Shown: positions 9,142-16,920 of the stretch, piece by piece | Layout of the letters: the number at the start of each line of letters is the position of its first letter | Position numbering within the stretch: position 1 is the stretch's first letter | Assembly (NCBI GenBank): GCA_037444185.1 | Contig: JBBIMW010000015.1 | Location: 1-53,538, forward strand | From: JAILZP01 sp037444185 | GTDB lineage: Bacteria > Bacillota > Desulfotomaculia > Desulfotomaculales > Desulfocucumaceae | Direction: 5' to 3' | Length of the DNA: 53,538 bases | Made by a program: the position numbers and the translations under genes | Notes under the pieces: model-generated | Database searches by the model: none | The model's input: only the letters and a program-made list of their open reading frames with translations | Told to the model about the DNA's origin: nothing

Positions 9142-9166
9142 GCCGCCCCGCCGGGCGGCTTTTTTA
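9142..9166 (+). terminator. rho-independent terminator
   Basis: GCCGCCC (9142-9148) and GGGCGGC (9153-9159) form a 7-bp GC stem with a 4-base loop, followed by six T. It lies 30 bases after the carbonic-anhydrase-like gene. Confidence 0.85.
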
Positions 9167-9386
9167 TTCACTGTTACCGCCGGGTTTTATATTTTGCCTT
9201 TTGTAATATTATTGCCCACACTTCATATATATATATTGTTAATGTATATTACTGGAAAAAAACTGCACTCGGTTGACTCTTCACAGACCCGCCACAGCCG
9301 GCCATACTGTGACAGGGTTGGGGGGGATGGAATCAGATTCTGAGCTTTTCAATATATATTATTTAGCTTACCAAGGAGGGAGTGTT

Positions 9387-10865
9387 ATGGAAAAACTCGA
9401 CATTTTCAGGGATATAGCTGAAAGAACCGGTGGCGATCTGTATCTCGGCGTCGGCGGCGGAGTACGGACCGGAAAATCGACGTTCATTAAAAAGTTTATG
9501 GAACTGCTGGTGATCCCGAACATCAAAAACCCCCACGAAAGGGAAAGGGCCAGAGACGAACTGCCCCAGAGCGGAGCGGGCAGAATCATCATGACCACCG
9601 AACCCAAGTTTGTTCCCAACGAAGCTGTTGAAATCAATGTTTCCAGCGGACTCAAGGTGAAAATGCGCCTTGTGGACTGTGTCGGCTACAAAGTGGAAGG
9701 AGCTCTGGGCTACGAAGACGAGGAAGGTCCCCGCATGGTGTCGACACCGTGGTACGAAGAGCCAATACCATTCCAGGAAGCAGCCGAACTGGGCACCAGG
9801 AAGGTCATTTCAGAACACTCCACCATGGGTATTGTAGTCACCACTGACGGCAGCATAACCGACATTCCCAGGGAAAATTACATTGAAGCCGAAGAAAGGG
9901 TGGTTGAGGAATTCAAGGACATCAGCCGGCCGTTTCTGTTGATTATGAACACCGTCAGCCCCCAGTCCCCGGAAGTGATGGACCTGTGCGAAGAACTGGG
10001 CGAAAAGTACGACGTGCCGGTAATACCGGTGAACGCCGCCGAACTGACCCAGAAAGACATTCTGTCCATTTTGGAAAAGGTGCTGTACGAATTCCCGGTA
10101 AACGAGGTGAACATATCACTTCCAATATGGGTGGAGGAACTGGATTACAGACACTGGCTGCGTCAAAAATTCGAGGAGGCCGTACAGGAGACCGTGCGGC
10201 ACATAAAGAGGCTCCGCGACATCAATAATGCGGTGGAACACCTGGGGGACTACGATTTTGTCTCCAGGGTGGCGCTGCACAGAATGGATATGGGCACCGG
10301 GGTGGCCGCCATGGAAATATCGTCCGGCCCCGAATTGTTCTACCAGGTACTGGCCGAGGAAACCGGTTTCAAAGTGGCGGGGGATCACGAACTCTTCAGG
10401 CTGGTTAAGGATCTGTCCGTGGCCAAGCGTGAGTATGACAAGGTGTCCGTCGCCCTGCAGGAAGTCAGGGAAACCGGCTACGGGGTGGTCACCCCCAAGC
10501 TGGACGAAATGAACCTGGAGGAGCCGGAGCTGATCCGCCAGGGCAACCGCTTCGGGGTGAAACTGAGGGCCAGCGCCCCATCCCTGCACATTATAAGAGC
10601 GGACATCACCACCGAAATCACCCCCATCATAGGCACCGAAAAGCAGTGTGAAGAGCTTGTGCGGTACATGCTCAACGAATTTGAGGAAAACCCGCAAAAA
10701 ATCTGGGAGTCCGAAATATTTGGCAAGTCGCTGCACGACCTGGTGAGAGAAGGCATCCAGAACAAGCTGCACAGAATGCCGGAGAATGCCCAGGTCAAGC
10801 TGCAGGAAACACTGCAACGGATAGTCAACGAAGGAAGCGGCGGCCTCATCTGCATAATAATATAA
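9387..10865 (+). CDS. spoIVA: stage IV sporulation protein A (SpoIVA), spore-coat ATPase
   Basis: SpoIVA is the mother-cell ATPase that polymerises on the forespore surface as the base of the coat. The 492-residue length equals that of Bacillus subtilis SpoIVA, and the conserved blocks DIFRDIAERTGGD, RTGKSTFIKKFMELL, LVDCVGY, TTDGSITDI and the terminal NEGSGGLI are present. The P-loop reads GVGGGVRTGKST, slightly different from the Bacillus form. An upstream in-frame start at 9273 is open, but ATG 9387 has AAGGAGG 7 bases before it and matches the family's N-terminus. A terminator follows directly. Confidence 0.97.
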   Translation: MEKLDIFRDIAERTGGDLYLGVGGGVRTGKSTFIKKFMELLVIPNIKNPHERERARDELPQSGAGRIIMTTEPKFVPNEAVEINVSSGLKVKMRLVDCVGYKVEGALGYEDEEGPRMVSTPWYEEPIPFQEAAELGTRKVISEHSTMGIVVTTDGSITDIPRENYIEAEERVVEEFKDISRPFLLIMNTVSPQSPEVMDLCEELGEKYDVPVIPVNAAELTQKDILSILEKVLYEFPVNEVNISLPIWVEELDYRHWLRQKFEEAVQETVRHIKRLRDINNAVEHLGDYDFVSRVALHRMDMGTGVAAMEISSGPELFYQVLAEETGFKVAGDHELFRLVKDLSVAKREYDKVSVALQEVRETGYGVVTPKLDEMNLEEPELIRQGNRFGVKLRASAPSLHIIRADITTEITPIIGTEKQCEELVRYMLNEFEENPQKIWESEIFGKSLHDLVREGIQNKLHRMPENAQVKLQETLQRIVNEGSGGLICIII

Positions 10866-10890
10866 CCGGTCGGAAGGCCGGATTTTTTTT
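10866..10890 (+). terminator. spoIVA terminator
   Basis: A six-pair stem (CCGGTC with GGCCGG, one G-T pair) at 10866-10881 is followed by A and eight T, immediately after the spoIVA stop. Confidence 0.85.
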
Positions 10891-10911
10891 CTTCAAGGAA
10901 ATTATCCTGTG

Positions 10912-10931
10912 GTTTATACCGCATTCCTTAT
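10912..10931. repeat. 20-bp dispersed motif, copy 1
   Basis: GTTTATACYGCATTCCTTAT; the second copy at 19477-19496 differs at one base. Both copies are intergenic. Confidence 0.55.
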
Positions 10932-10963
10932 TTTGCCTGGCACCCTAAAAGTTGCCAGGCAAA
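10932..10963. repeat. 11-bp inverted repeat (hairpin)
   Basis: TTTGCCTGGCA (10932-10942) pairs perfectly with TGCCAGGCAAA (10953-10963) across a 10-base loop. No T tract follows, so it is not a classical terminator. It opens a series of hairpins reaching 11139. Confidence 0.7.
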
Positions 10964-10993
10964 GACAGGGCGTACACGGGGGGAGTATTTTAA

Positions 10994-11044
10994 TAACTTA
11001 GGTAACCGGTACCTAAGTTACAGTACCTAAGTTACATAAGTTAC
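10994..11044. repeat. TACCTAAGTTAC inverted and direct repeats
   Basis: TAACTTAGGTA (10994-11004) is the perfect complement of 11010-11020 across a 5-base spacer. The unit TACCTAAGTTAC occurs at 11010-11021 and 11024-11035, and its last 8 bases recur at 11037-11044. The cluster could be a multi-site operator or the edge of a mobile repeat. Confidence 0.7.
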
Positions 11045-11045
11045 A

Positions 11046-11081
11046 GGACGCGCAGCGTCCGTCGAAGGGGCGGCAGCCCCT
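11046..11081. repeat. two short GC-rich hairpins
   Basis: GGACGC/GCGTCC (11046-11060, 3-base loop) and AGGGGC/GCCCCT (11066-11081, 4-base loop) stand side by side. They separate the TACCTAAGTTAC cluster from palindromic repeat copy 2. Confidence 0.6.
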
Positions 11082-11086
11082 AGCGA

Positions 11087-11139
11087 ACAAGAAAAGCGAT
11101 ACTTTTTCAGCTATTGGGCGATGAAATCGCTTTTCTTGT
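11087..11139. repeat. palindromic intergenic repeat, copy 2
   Basis: The same 14-bp arms as at 2-55 (11087-11100 and 11126-11139), with a 25-base centre differing from copy 1 at only a few positions. It lies just upstream of the Fur-boxed promoter. Confidence 0.75.
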
Positions 11140-11142
11140 GCC

Positions 11143-11171
11143 TTGACAAGCTTTGTCATTATAATTATGAT
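11143..11171 (+). promoter_or_regulatory. sigma-A promoter of the HD-GYP/GGDEF genes
   Basis: TTGACA (11143-11148), a 17-base spacer and TATGAT (11166-11171) make a near-consensus vegetative promoter about 75 bases before the HD-GYP start. The -10 box lies within the palindrome at 11164-11192, so binding there would block RNA polymerase. Confidence 0.75.
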
Positions 11172-11192
11172 AATGATAATTGTTATCATAAT
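11164..11192. promoter_or_regulatory. Fur-type operator
   Basis: The core GATAATGATAATTGTTATC (11169-11187) matches 17 of 19 positions of the classical Fur box GATAATGATAATCATTATC. It sits in a larger dyad with perfect 10-bp arms (11164-11173 and 11183-11192). It overlaps the -10 element, the arrangement of a metal-dependent repressor site. Zur or PerR can bind related sequences, so which Fur-family member acts here is an inference. Confidence 0.72.
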
Positions 11193-11244
11193 AAATAGCA
11201 TTATCACTGACTCAAAAAACTTTCATAAAATGAGGTGACCCGGA

Positions 11245-12435
11245 ATGTCCTTTGTGAACGGTGAACCTTCGGCGCCTGGGGCGGCTGATGTTTTCTCACA
11301 AGTCGCCGAACTAAAGCGGCAGAATGCCGAACTGCTGGCTATAAACCTGATACTGCATGAAAGGATTAAAGAACTTGATTTTTCACAACATGTGTTCAAC
11401 GATCTATTTAAAAATTACAACCTCGACAGCACTATTAAATCCATTCTGGATATGGCCACTAAAATAACCTGTAGCGAAGCGGGCCTTATTATGCTGGGAG
11501 ACAACGGCTTCCGCAGCTTCAAAATTATTTCAGCCCTGGGAGTGTTTGAACTATCCCTGAAGGAGTACCTGCAGAACAATACAAGCATGTTTTTAGCGTG
11601 CGCTTCTTCACAAGAGATGGTATTGACCTGCGGCGATTCTGCATTCGAGCCCCTGCATAATCTTGATCCCTCCCTGCGTTCCCTGATGGCCGTTCCGTTA
11701 AAAACAGAAAGCCGGGTCATCGGCGTTATCGTGTTGATGCACCGGCACCAAGGCCGGGATAATCACCGGATTGATTACGATGAAAACCAGCGGTCAACCA
11801 TCATGACCTTTGCTAAACAAGCCGCCCTGATACTGGATAATACCCGCTTGAAAATAGAGTTCGGACGGAAGGAGCTGTATTTAAAAACCATCACTGCCTT
11901 AACCTCGGCCATAGACGCCAAGGATAGGTATACCCGCAATCATTCCCGCAATGTGGCCAGATATGCCGTAGTCCTGGGAGAAAAGCTGGGCCTTTCATCC
12001 GAGGAGATTATGAACATAAATTATGGCGCCATTCTACACGACATCGGGAAAATAGGCGTTCCGGAAGCCACATTAAACAAGCCGGGCCGGCTGACCCCGC
12101 ATGAATTTGAGTTGATTAAGACACATCCCACTATCGGCGTCAATATTCTGGCCCCTATAGATTTTCTTGAAGAGGCAATGAATGTAGTCCGTCACCACCA
12201 TGAGCGCTACGACGGGAGTGGTTATCCCAGCGGCCTGAAGGGGGAGTCGATACCCTACGCCGCCCGGATTGTGGCCATCGCCGACGCTTGGGACGCCATG
12301 ACGTCCCACCGGTCTTACCGCCGGGCCCTTACCGTGGAAGCCGCCATCCGGGAGCTGCAGGCAGGATCCGGAGGACAATTCGATCCGGCAATGGTAAATA
12401 TCTTCACATATATTATTCAAAAAAACCGAATCTGA
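11245..12435 (+). CDS. GAF plus HD-GYP domain protein, probable c-di-GMP phosphodiesterase
   Basis: HD-GYP enzymes hydrolyse cyclic di-GMP to GMP using a metal cluster. The 396-residue protein has a short N-terminal coiled coil (about 15-45), a GAF sensor domain (about 55-195) and an HD-GYP domain with HSRNVARYA, LHDIGKIGVP (about 264-273), HHHERYDGSGYP (about 317-328) and ADAWDAMTSHRSYR. All usual metal ligands and the GYP motif are present, so it should be active. No membrane segment or signal peptide is seen, so it acts in the cytoplasm. The ATG at 11245 follows AGGTGACC. The Fur-boxed promoter upstream suggests metal control. Confidence 0.92.
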   Translation: MSFVNGEPSAPGAADVFSQVAELKRQNAELLAINLILHERIKELDFSQHVFNDLFKNYNLDSTIKSILDMATKITCSEAGLIMLGDNGFRSFKIISALGVFELSLKEYLQNNTSMFLACASSQEMVLTCGDSAFEPLHNLDPSLRSLMAVPLKTESRVIGVIVLMHRHQGRDNHRIDYDENQRSTIMTFAKQAALILDNTRLKIEFGRKELYLKTITALTSAIDAKDRYTRNHSRNVARYAVVLGEKLGLSSEEIMNINYGAILHDIGKIGVPEATLNKPGRLTPHEFELIKTHPTIGVNILAPIDFLEEAMNVVRHHHERYDGSGYPSGLKGESIPYAARIVAIADAWDAMTSHRSYRRALTVEAAIRELQAGSGGQFDPAMVNIFTYIIQKNRI

Positions 12436-12508
12436 CGGGTGATGGTTAACCGGCGGCACCGCCCGGCACGGCAAATAATCCCATATTCACCTTGGAAGGT
12501 ATTATCCC

Positions 12509-14011
12509 ATGTCGCACTTTAAGGATTTTTCCATACAAAATTACCGTCTATTGGAAACGGAGCTTCTAATCGCCAGGTTGCGCAAATGGATGGTTTGCCT
12601 CGGCCTGGCAACCGGCTTTTTATTCACCCGGTTCGATTCCGTGTCCGCTGCCCAGTGGCTGGCTGCCGGAGCGGCGGTATATTACAGTTTTCAGATAGAA
12701 GATTACTATCGATCCTCTGGCGTGAAGTCTCTCAAATATCTGTCGGCCATACTGGATTTCGCGATAATCGGGGGCTTGATGCGCCTGTGGACCGGCTTTG
12801 AATACCACTACCTGGGCCTGTTTTTCGTCAACGCCTTGTTCCTGTCAATGCGTTTCGCACTGTCAGGGTGGCCATGGCTTTTAGCCAACGCCGGCTTGTT
12901 TGTCCTGGCTCTGTACTGCGGGGGGAACCTGAAAACAGCACCTCTGGAAGTTGTATGGATATTGCTCGTTTCGTCCCTGGGCGCCTGGCTGGCTCAGGAA
13001 CACCGGCAGATGGACAGCAACTTCCTGACCCTGATTCACCTCAGCCATTTTTTCAATTCCACATTGCGGGAAGGACAGGTGTTGGAAAATACGGTCCGGG
13101 AATTAAACTCCAACTGGCCCGGAGGCGAATGTCATCTGGCGACACTGGCCGACGGCGGAGAATTTACCGTGGTGGCCTCGCCGCGGAATACACTGCTGGG
13201 CAAACTGAATCCGGGGTCTGACATTACAGTCATGCTGGTGGAAGAACAAAGACCTGTGATCATTAGAAATACTCTGCAGGACAAGCGGCTGACGGCCGAT
13301 TTTTTGAACAAGTTTTATCTGAAATCATTGATACTGACGCCGGTGGTGGTGAAGGGCCGCACCACCGGCCTGGTGATTCTGGAGTCGCCAAAAATCCGTG
13401 ACTTTAACCATGACGAGCTGGCCATGGCCATATTGGCGTCCAGTCAGATAGGGATAAGCCTGGAAAACGCCCGGCTTTATGAGGGCATGGAAAGGTTGGC
13501 CCGCATCGATGAGTTGACCAATATATACAACAGGCGCGCTTTCTATGAGATGGCCGAGGCTGAATTGGGGCAAGTCCGGCAAAAAAGCCTCTGTTTCTCC
13601 CTGATTATGATGGACATAGATTTCTTCAAACATATCAACGACCGCTGGGGCCACCTGACAGGGGATGGTGTACTGGCGCGGGTGGCAGAATTGATAAAAA
13701 AGAACTTGAGGGCGGGGGACAGCGTGGCCCGCTACGGGGGCGAAGAATTTGTTCTCATATTACCCGAAACAGCCGGCAGTACGGCTATCCAGGTGGCGGA
13801 GAGAATTCGCCGGGCGGTGGAGGAATTGAGCTGGCCCAAAGGCATGAAGGTTACCATCAGTGCAGGGGTGGCCTCTTACCCAAAAGACGGCGACAACCTG
13901 GAGGAATTGCTGAGAAACGCAGACCTGGCCCTGTACAATGCCAAATCCGGGGGGCGAAACCAAGTGCGGCCCGGGTGCGATCCGGGCGGGGAGGCCAGGC
14001 ACACCGGATAA
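12509..14011 (+). CDS. membrane GAF-GGDEF diguanylate cyclase
   Basis: It makes c-di-GMP from GTP. The 500-residue protein has about five or six N-terminal membrane segments (roughly 28-175), a GAF domain (about 185-325) and a C-terminal GGDEF domain with DELTNIYNRRAF, MMDIDFFKHIND and the active-site GGEEF (about 410-414). An inhibitory I-site RxxD (RAGD) lies five residues before GGEEF, predicting product inhibition. It follows the HD-GYP gene by 73 bases with no terminator between, so opposing c-di-GMP enzymes may share the Fur-controlled promoter. Confidence 0.92.
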   Translation: MSHFKDFSIQNYRLLETELLIARLRKWMVCLGLATGFLFTRFDSVSAAQWLAAGAAVYYSFQIEDYYRSSGVKSLKYLSAILDFAIIGGLMRLWTGFEYHYLGLFFVNALFLSMRFALSGWPWLLANAGLFVLALYCGGNLKTAPLEVVWILLVSSLGAWLAQEHRQMDSNFLTLIHLSHFFNSTLREGQVLENTVRELNSNWPGGECHLATLADGGEFTVVASPRNTLLGKLNPGSDITVMLVEEQRPVIIRNTLQDKRLTADFLNKFYLKSLILTPVVVKGRTTGLVILESPKIRDFNHDELAMAILASSQIGISLENARLYEGMERLARIDELTNIYNRRAFYEMAEAELGQVRQKSLCFSLIMMDIDFFKHINDRWGHLTGDGVLARVAELIKKNLRAGDSVARYGGEEFVLILPETAGSTAIQVAERIRRAVEELSWPKGMKVTISAGVASYPKDGDNLEELLRNADLALYNAKSGGRNQVRPGCDPGGEARHTG

Positions 14012-14111
14012 ACAGGGGGCATTTTTGAATCCCCTCCGATACAACACTTACAACACTCAGGCGAATTTGTTTTTCAACTACGGCGATCCCATGCCAAATT
14101 CAATTCTTGTA

Positions 14112-14140
14112 TTTACATAGGGGGACTTTAGTGCTATAAT
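14112..14140 (+). promoter_or_regulatory. sigma-A promoter of the ACT-hom-thrB-lysC operon
   Basis: TTTACA (14112-14117), 17 bases, TATAAT (14135-14140), with TG two bases before the -10. The transcription start should fall near 14147. Confidence 0.75.
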
Positions 14141-14150
14141 GTCTACCATT

Positions 14151-14168
14151 GATGGAATAATATCCATC
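14151..14168. promoter_or_regulatory. dyad at the start of the threonine-operon leader
   Basis: GATGGA (14151-14156) and TCCATC (14163-14168) are perfect inverted arms around ATAATA, about 5 to 20 bases after the predicted transcription start. It is placed as an operator or an mRNA 5' hairpin would be. The first gene product has a DNA-binding-like N-terminus plus an ACT domain and is a candidate ligand (inference). Confidence 0.4.
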
Positions 14169-14191
14169 GCAAGTGGACAGGGGAGCGGGGC

Positions 14192-14647
14192 ATGACTAAT
14201 AACGCAAGGTTTTTTCTGGTCCAGGCCGACATATTGCCTGATTCCATCCAGAAGACTCTAAAGGCAAAGGAAATGCTGCTCAAGGGGGAGGCCAGCACCA
14301 TCAACGAGGCGGTGGAAAGGGTGAACCTCAGCAGGAGCGCCTTCTACAAATACAGGAACAGCGTGTTCGCCCTCCAGGACGAGGCCGTGGTCAGGAATGT
14401 AACCATCAACCTGACCCTTGAACACCGGCCCGGCGTGCTTTCAAGGGTGCTGTCCAACATTGCCGCCCTGGGCGGCAATATACTCACCATCAACCAGGAG
14501 ATGCCGGCCCGGGGCCAGGCCAGGGTGGACATACACCTGGATATTTCAGAAACCACCGGTGAAATGGAGACGGTAATAGGCAGCCTTGAAAAGATAGACG
14601 GGGTGAAATCGGTGTCCCTGCAGGAGGGAAGCCTCCGTCGGAGATAG
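14192..14647 (+). CDS. ACT domain-containing protein (UPF0735/PheB-like), possible regulator
   Basis: The 151-residue protein has an N-terminal helical region (about 10-65: AKEMLLKGEASTINEAVERV, then LSRSAFYKYR) resembling a helix-turn-helix, and a C-terminal ACT domain (about 70-145) with the LEHRPGVLSRVLSNIA signature for amino-acid binding. Relatives are called UPF0735 or, historically, PheB and often precede homoserine dehydrogenase. No catalytic residues are visible. The gene stands 8 bases before hom, so threonine- or branched-chain-responsive regulation of this operon is plausible but unproven. Confidence 0.82.
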   Translation: MTNNARFFLVQADILPDSIQKTLKAKEMLLKGEASTINEAVERVNLSRSAFYKYRNSVFALQDEAVVRNVTINLTLEHRPGVLSRVLSNIAALGGNILTINQEMPARGQARVDIHLDISETTGEMETVIGSLEKIDGVKSVSLQEGSLRRR

Positions 14648-14655
14648 GGAGGGGG

Positions 14656-15954
14656 ATGTTTATGAAAAGCGTAAAAATAGGATTCCTGGGCTTCGGCACC
14701 GTGGGGACCGGGGCCTACCGGATACTGTCGGGCAACTCCGGCAGCATCGCCCAAAAGGTGGGCGCAGAAATCGAAGTGGCCGGGATACTGGTCAGGGACG
14801 CCGGGAAAAACAGGGGGCCGGACATAAACAACATAAACAAGGGGTTGTTTACCGAAAATCCTGAGGATATACTGGATAACAACGACATAGACATACTGGT
14901 GGAGGTCATGGGTGGAATAGAGCCCGCCAGGGAATACATGATCAAGGGATTCAAAAACGGAAAAAGCGTAGTCACCGCCAACAAGGACTTGATGGCCCTG
15001 CACGGCAAGGAACTGTTCAGGATTGCCGGAGATCACCGGGCCGATCTGCTTTTCGAGGGCAGCGTGGGGGGCGGAATACCAATCATCAGGCCCCTCAAGC
15101 ATTGTCTGGCGGCCAACAGGCTCACGGATATAATGGGTATTATAAACGGCACTACGAATTACATGCTTACGAAAATGACCAGGGAGGGGTCGGATTTCGT
15201 CTCGGCCCTCCGGGAAGCCCAGGAAAAAGGATATGCCGAGGCGGACCCCGGTGCCGATGTGGAGGGGCATGATGCCGCCAGGAAGCTTTCCATACTGGCC
15301 TCCATCGCCTTCAACACCCGTGTCACAGTGCACGACGTGTACGTGGAGGGGATTGCCGGCATCGCCAGGGAAGACATCGCCTACGCCGGGGACCTGAATT
15401 ATTATATAAAGCTTCTGGGCATTGCCAGGGACACCGAAGAAGGGGTGGAGGCAAGGGTTCACCCGTGCTTTGTGCCCCGCACCCACCCGCTGGCCTCGGT
15501 CAGCGACGTATACAACGCTATTTTCGTCAGGGGAGACGCGGTGGGGGAAACCATGTTCTTCGGCCGCGGGGCGGGAAACATGCCCACGGGCAGCGCCGTG
15601 GCGGCGGACATTATGGAGGCGGCCCGAAATAAAATAAGAAATATCACCGGGCTGAACTGCACCTGCTACGAAGAAAAGCCCATCCGGCCCATGGGGCAGG
15701 TGGAGAGCAAGTACTACCTGAGACTGAAAGTGCAGGACCGCCCGGGGGTGCTGGCCTCCATAGCCTTCGCCCTGGGTGACAGGAACGTAAGCATAGCCTC
15801 GGTACTACAAAAACACACCACGGGGGAATTTGCGGAAATAGTACTGATCACCCACAGGGTGAGGGAGCAGGATATGCAGGACGCCCTTAAAATTATTGAA
15901 AAGCTGCCGGCGGTGGGAGAGATCTGCAGCCTGATCAGGGTGGAGGGAGATTAA
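14656..15954 (+). CDS. hom: homoserine dehydrogenase
   Basis: Hom reduces aspartate semialdehyde to homoserine, the branch point to threonine and methionine. The 432-residue protein has the Rossmann motif IGFLGFGTVGTG, the GKSVVTANKDLMA segment, FEGSVGGGIPII, and a C-terminal ACT domain (about 350-430, RPGVLASIA) for feedback inhibition. The start is ATG 14656 or ATG 14662; both follow GGAGGGGG. It forms one block with the ACT-domain gene, thrB and lysC. Confidence 0.96.
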   Translation: MFMKSVKIGFLGFGTVGTGAYRILSGNSGSIAQKVGAEIEVAGILVRDAGKNRGPDINNINKGLFTENPEDILDNNDIDILVEVMGGIEPAREYMIKGFKNGKSVVTANKDLMALHGKELFRIAGDHRADLLFEGSVGGGIPIIRPLKHCLAANRLTDIMGIINGTTNYMLTKMTREGSDFVSALREAQEKGYAEADPGADVEGHDAARKLSILASIAFNTRVTVHDVYVEGIAGIAREDIAYAGDLNYYIKLLGIARDTEEGVEARVHPCFVPRTHPLASVSDVYNAIFVRGDAVGETMFFGRGAGNMPTGSAVAADIMEAARNKIRNITGLNCTCYEEKPIRPMGQVESKYYLRLKVQDRPGVLASIAFALGDRNVSIASVLQKHTTGEFAEIVLITHRVREQDMQDALKIIEKLPAVGEICSLIRVEGD

Positions 15955-15968
15955 TAAGGGGGTTGACC

Positions 15969-16871
15969 ATGGTCAGAGTACAGGTGCCGGCCACAACGGC
16001 AAATCTCGGCCCCGGGTTCGACTGCCTAGGATTGGCCTTGCAGCTGTACAACTACGTGGAAATGTCCACTGCCGCGTCCGGACTTCACATTGAAGTACAG
16101 GGGGAAGGCAGCGCCGAAATACCCAAAAATGAAGAGAACGCAGTTTACCAGGCGGCCCGGAGGGTGTTCAGGCAGGTGGGCTACCGTACCCAGGGAGTCA
16201 GGCTCAAGCTTGTCAACAACATACCGGTGGCCCGGGGGCTGGGCAGCAGCACCGCCGCCATCGTGGGGGGAATAATTGCCGCCGGCATTATTTCCGGAGC
16301 AAGGCTGGAACAGAGGGATATAATCAACTTGGCCTACGGTATGGAGGGACATCCGGACAACATCGCCGCTGCGGTTATGGGCGGCGTAGTTGTGGCGGTG
16401 CCCGCCGACGGCGAGGTCAGGTGCGTCAAGATACCTCCCCCCAAGGGATTGAAGGCGGTGGTATCCGTTCCGGATTTCCCTCTATCCACCAGAACATCCA
16501 GGGAAATTCTGCCCCAGCAGGTGCCCATAAACGACGCTGTTTTCAACCTTGGCAGGGTGGCCCTACTGGTTTCCGCACTGTATACCGGAGACATCAGCCA
16601 ATTCACGGTGGCCATGGAGGACCGCCTCCACCAGCCCCACAGAACATCTCTGGTTCCGGGGATGAAAAAGGTGTTCGCCGCCGCCAAACTGGCGGGGGCC
16701 AAGGGGATTACCCTGAGCGGGGCCGGCCCCGCCATCATAGCATACTCAGACGACAACCTGGATCTCATCGCCCGGGTCATGCGGGACACCCTCAGGCAGA
16801 ACGGTGTTAAAGCAAAGACAATGGTCCTGGGCATATCCCCGGTGGGGGCCAGGGCGCTGGAGATTAAATAG
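15969..16871 (+). CDS. thrB: homoserine kinase
   Basis: ThrB phosphorylates homoserine for threonine synthase. The 300-residue GHMP kinase has PATTANLGPGFDCLGLAL at the N-terminus, the ATP-binding loop PVARGLGSSTAAIVGG, and the C-terminal GITLSGAGPAIIAY. An in-frame TTG exists at 15963, but ATG 15969 is better spaced from AAGGGGG (15955-15961) and matches the family N-terminus. Threonine synthase is not in the window. Confidence 0.95.
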   Translation: MVRVQVPATTANLGPGFDCLGLALQLYNYVEMSTAASGLHIEVQGEGSAEIPKNEENAVYQAARRVFRQVGYRTQGVRLKLVNNIPVARGLGSSTAAIVGGIIAAGIISGARLEQRDIINLAYGMEGHPDNIAAAVMGGVVVAVPADGEVRCVKIPPPKGLKAVVSVPDFPLSTRTSREILPQQVPINDAVFNLGRVALLVSALYTGDISQFTVAMEDRLHQPHRTSLVPGMKKVFAAAKLAGAKGITLSGAGPAIIAYSDDNLDLIARVMRDTLRQNGVKAKTMVLGISPVGARALEIK

Positions 16872-16920
16872 CGCCCCAGGCGGCTGGAATGCAAAAACAT
16901 CACAGAGAAAGGACTTTGAC

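Noticed and set aside
9303..9310. CATACTGT as a sigma-E -10 for spoIVA
   Set aside because: The expected ATA-type -35 is absent at the right spacing, although sigma-E control would be expected biologically.
11010..11044. TACCTAAGTTAC repeats as a CRISPR array
   Set aside because: Units are 12 bases with 2-base spacers and no unique spacers or cas genes.
11160..11165. TATAAT as the -10 for the HD-GYP promoter
   Set aside because: Only 11 bases from TTGACA; TATGAT at 11166 has the correct 17-base spacer.
14344..15486. 380-codon open frame on the minus strand opposite hom
   Set aside because: It lies wholly over the well-supported hom and ACT-domain genes; long antisense frames are common in GC-rich coding DNA, and the translation has no recognisable domain.
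16804..16920. N-terminal extension of aspartate kinase
   Set aside because: It would overlap thrB; ATG 16921 has a good ribosome site and the family N-terminus.
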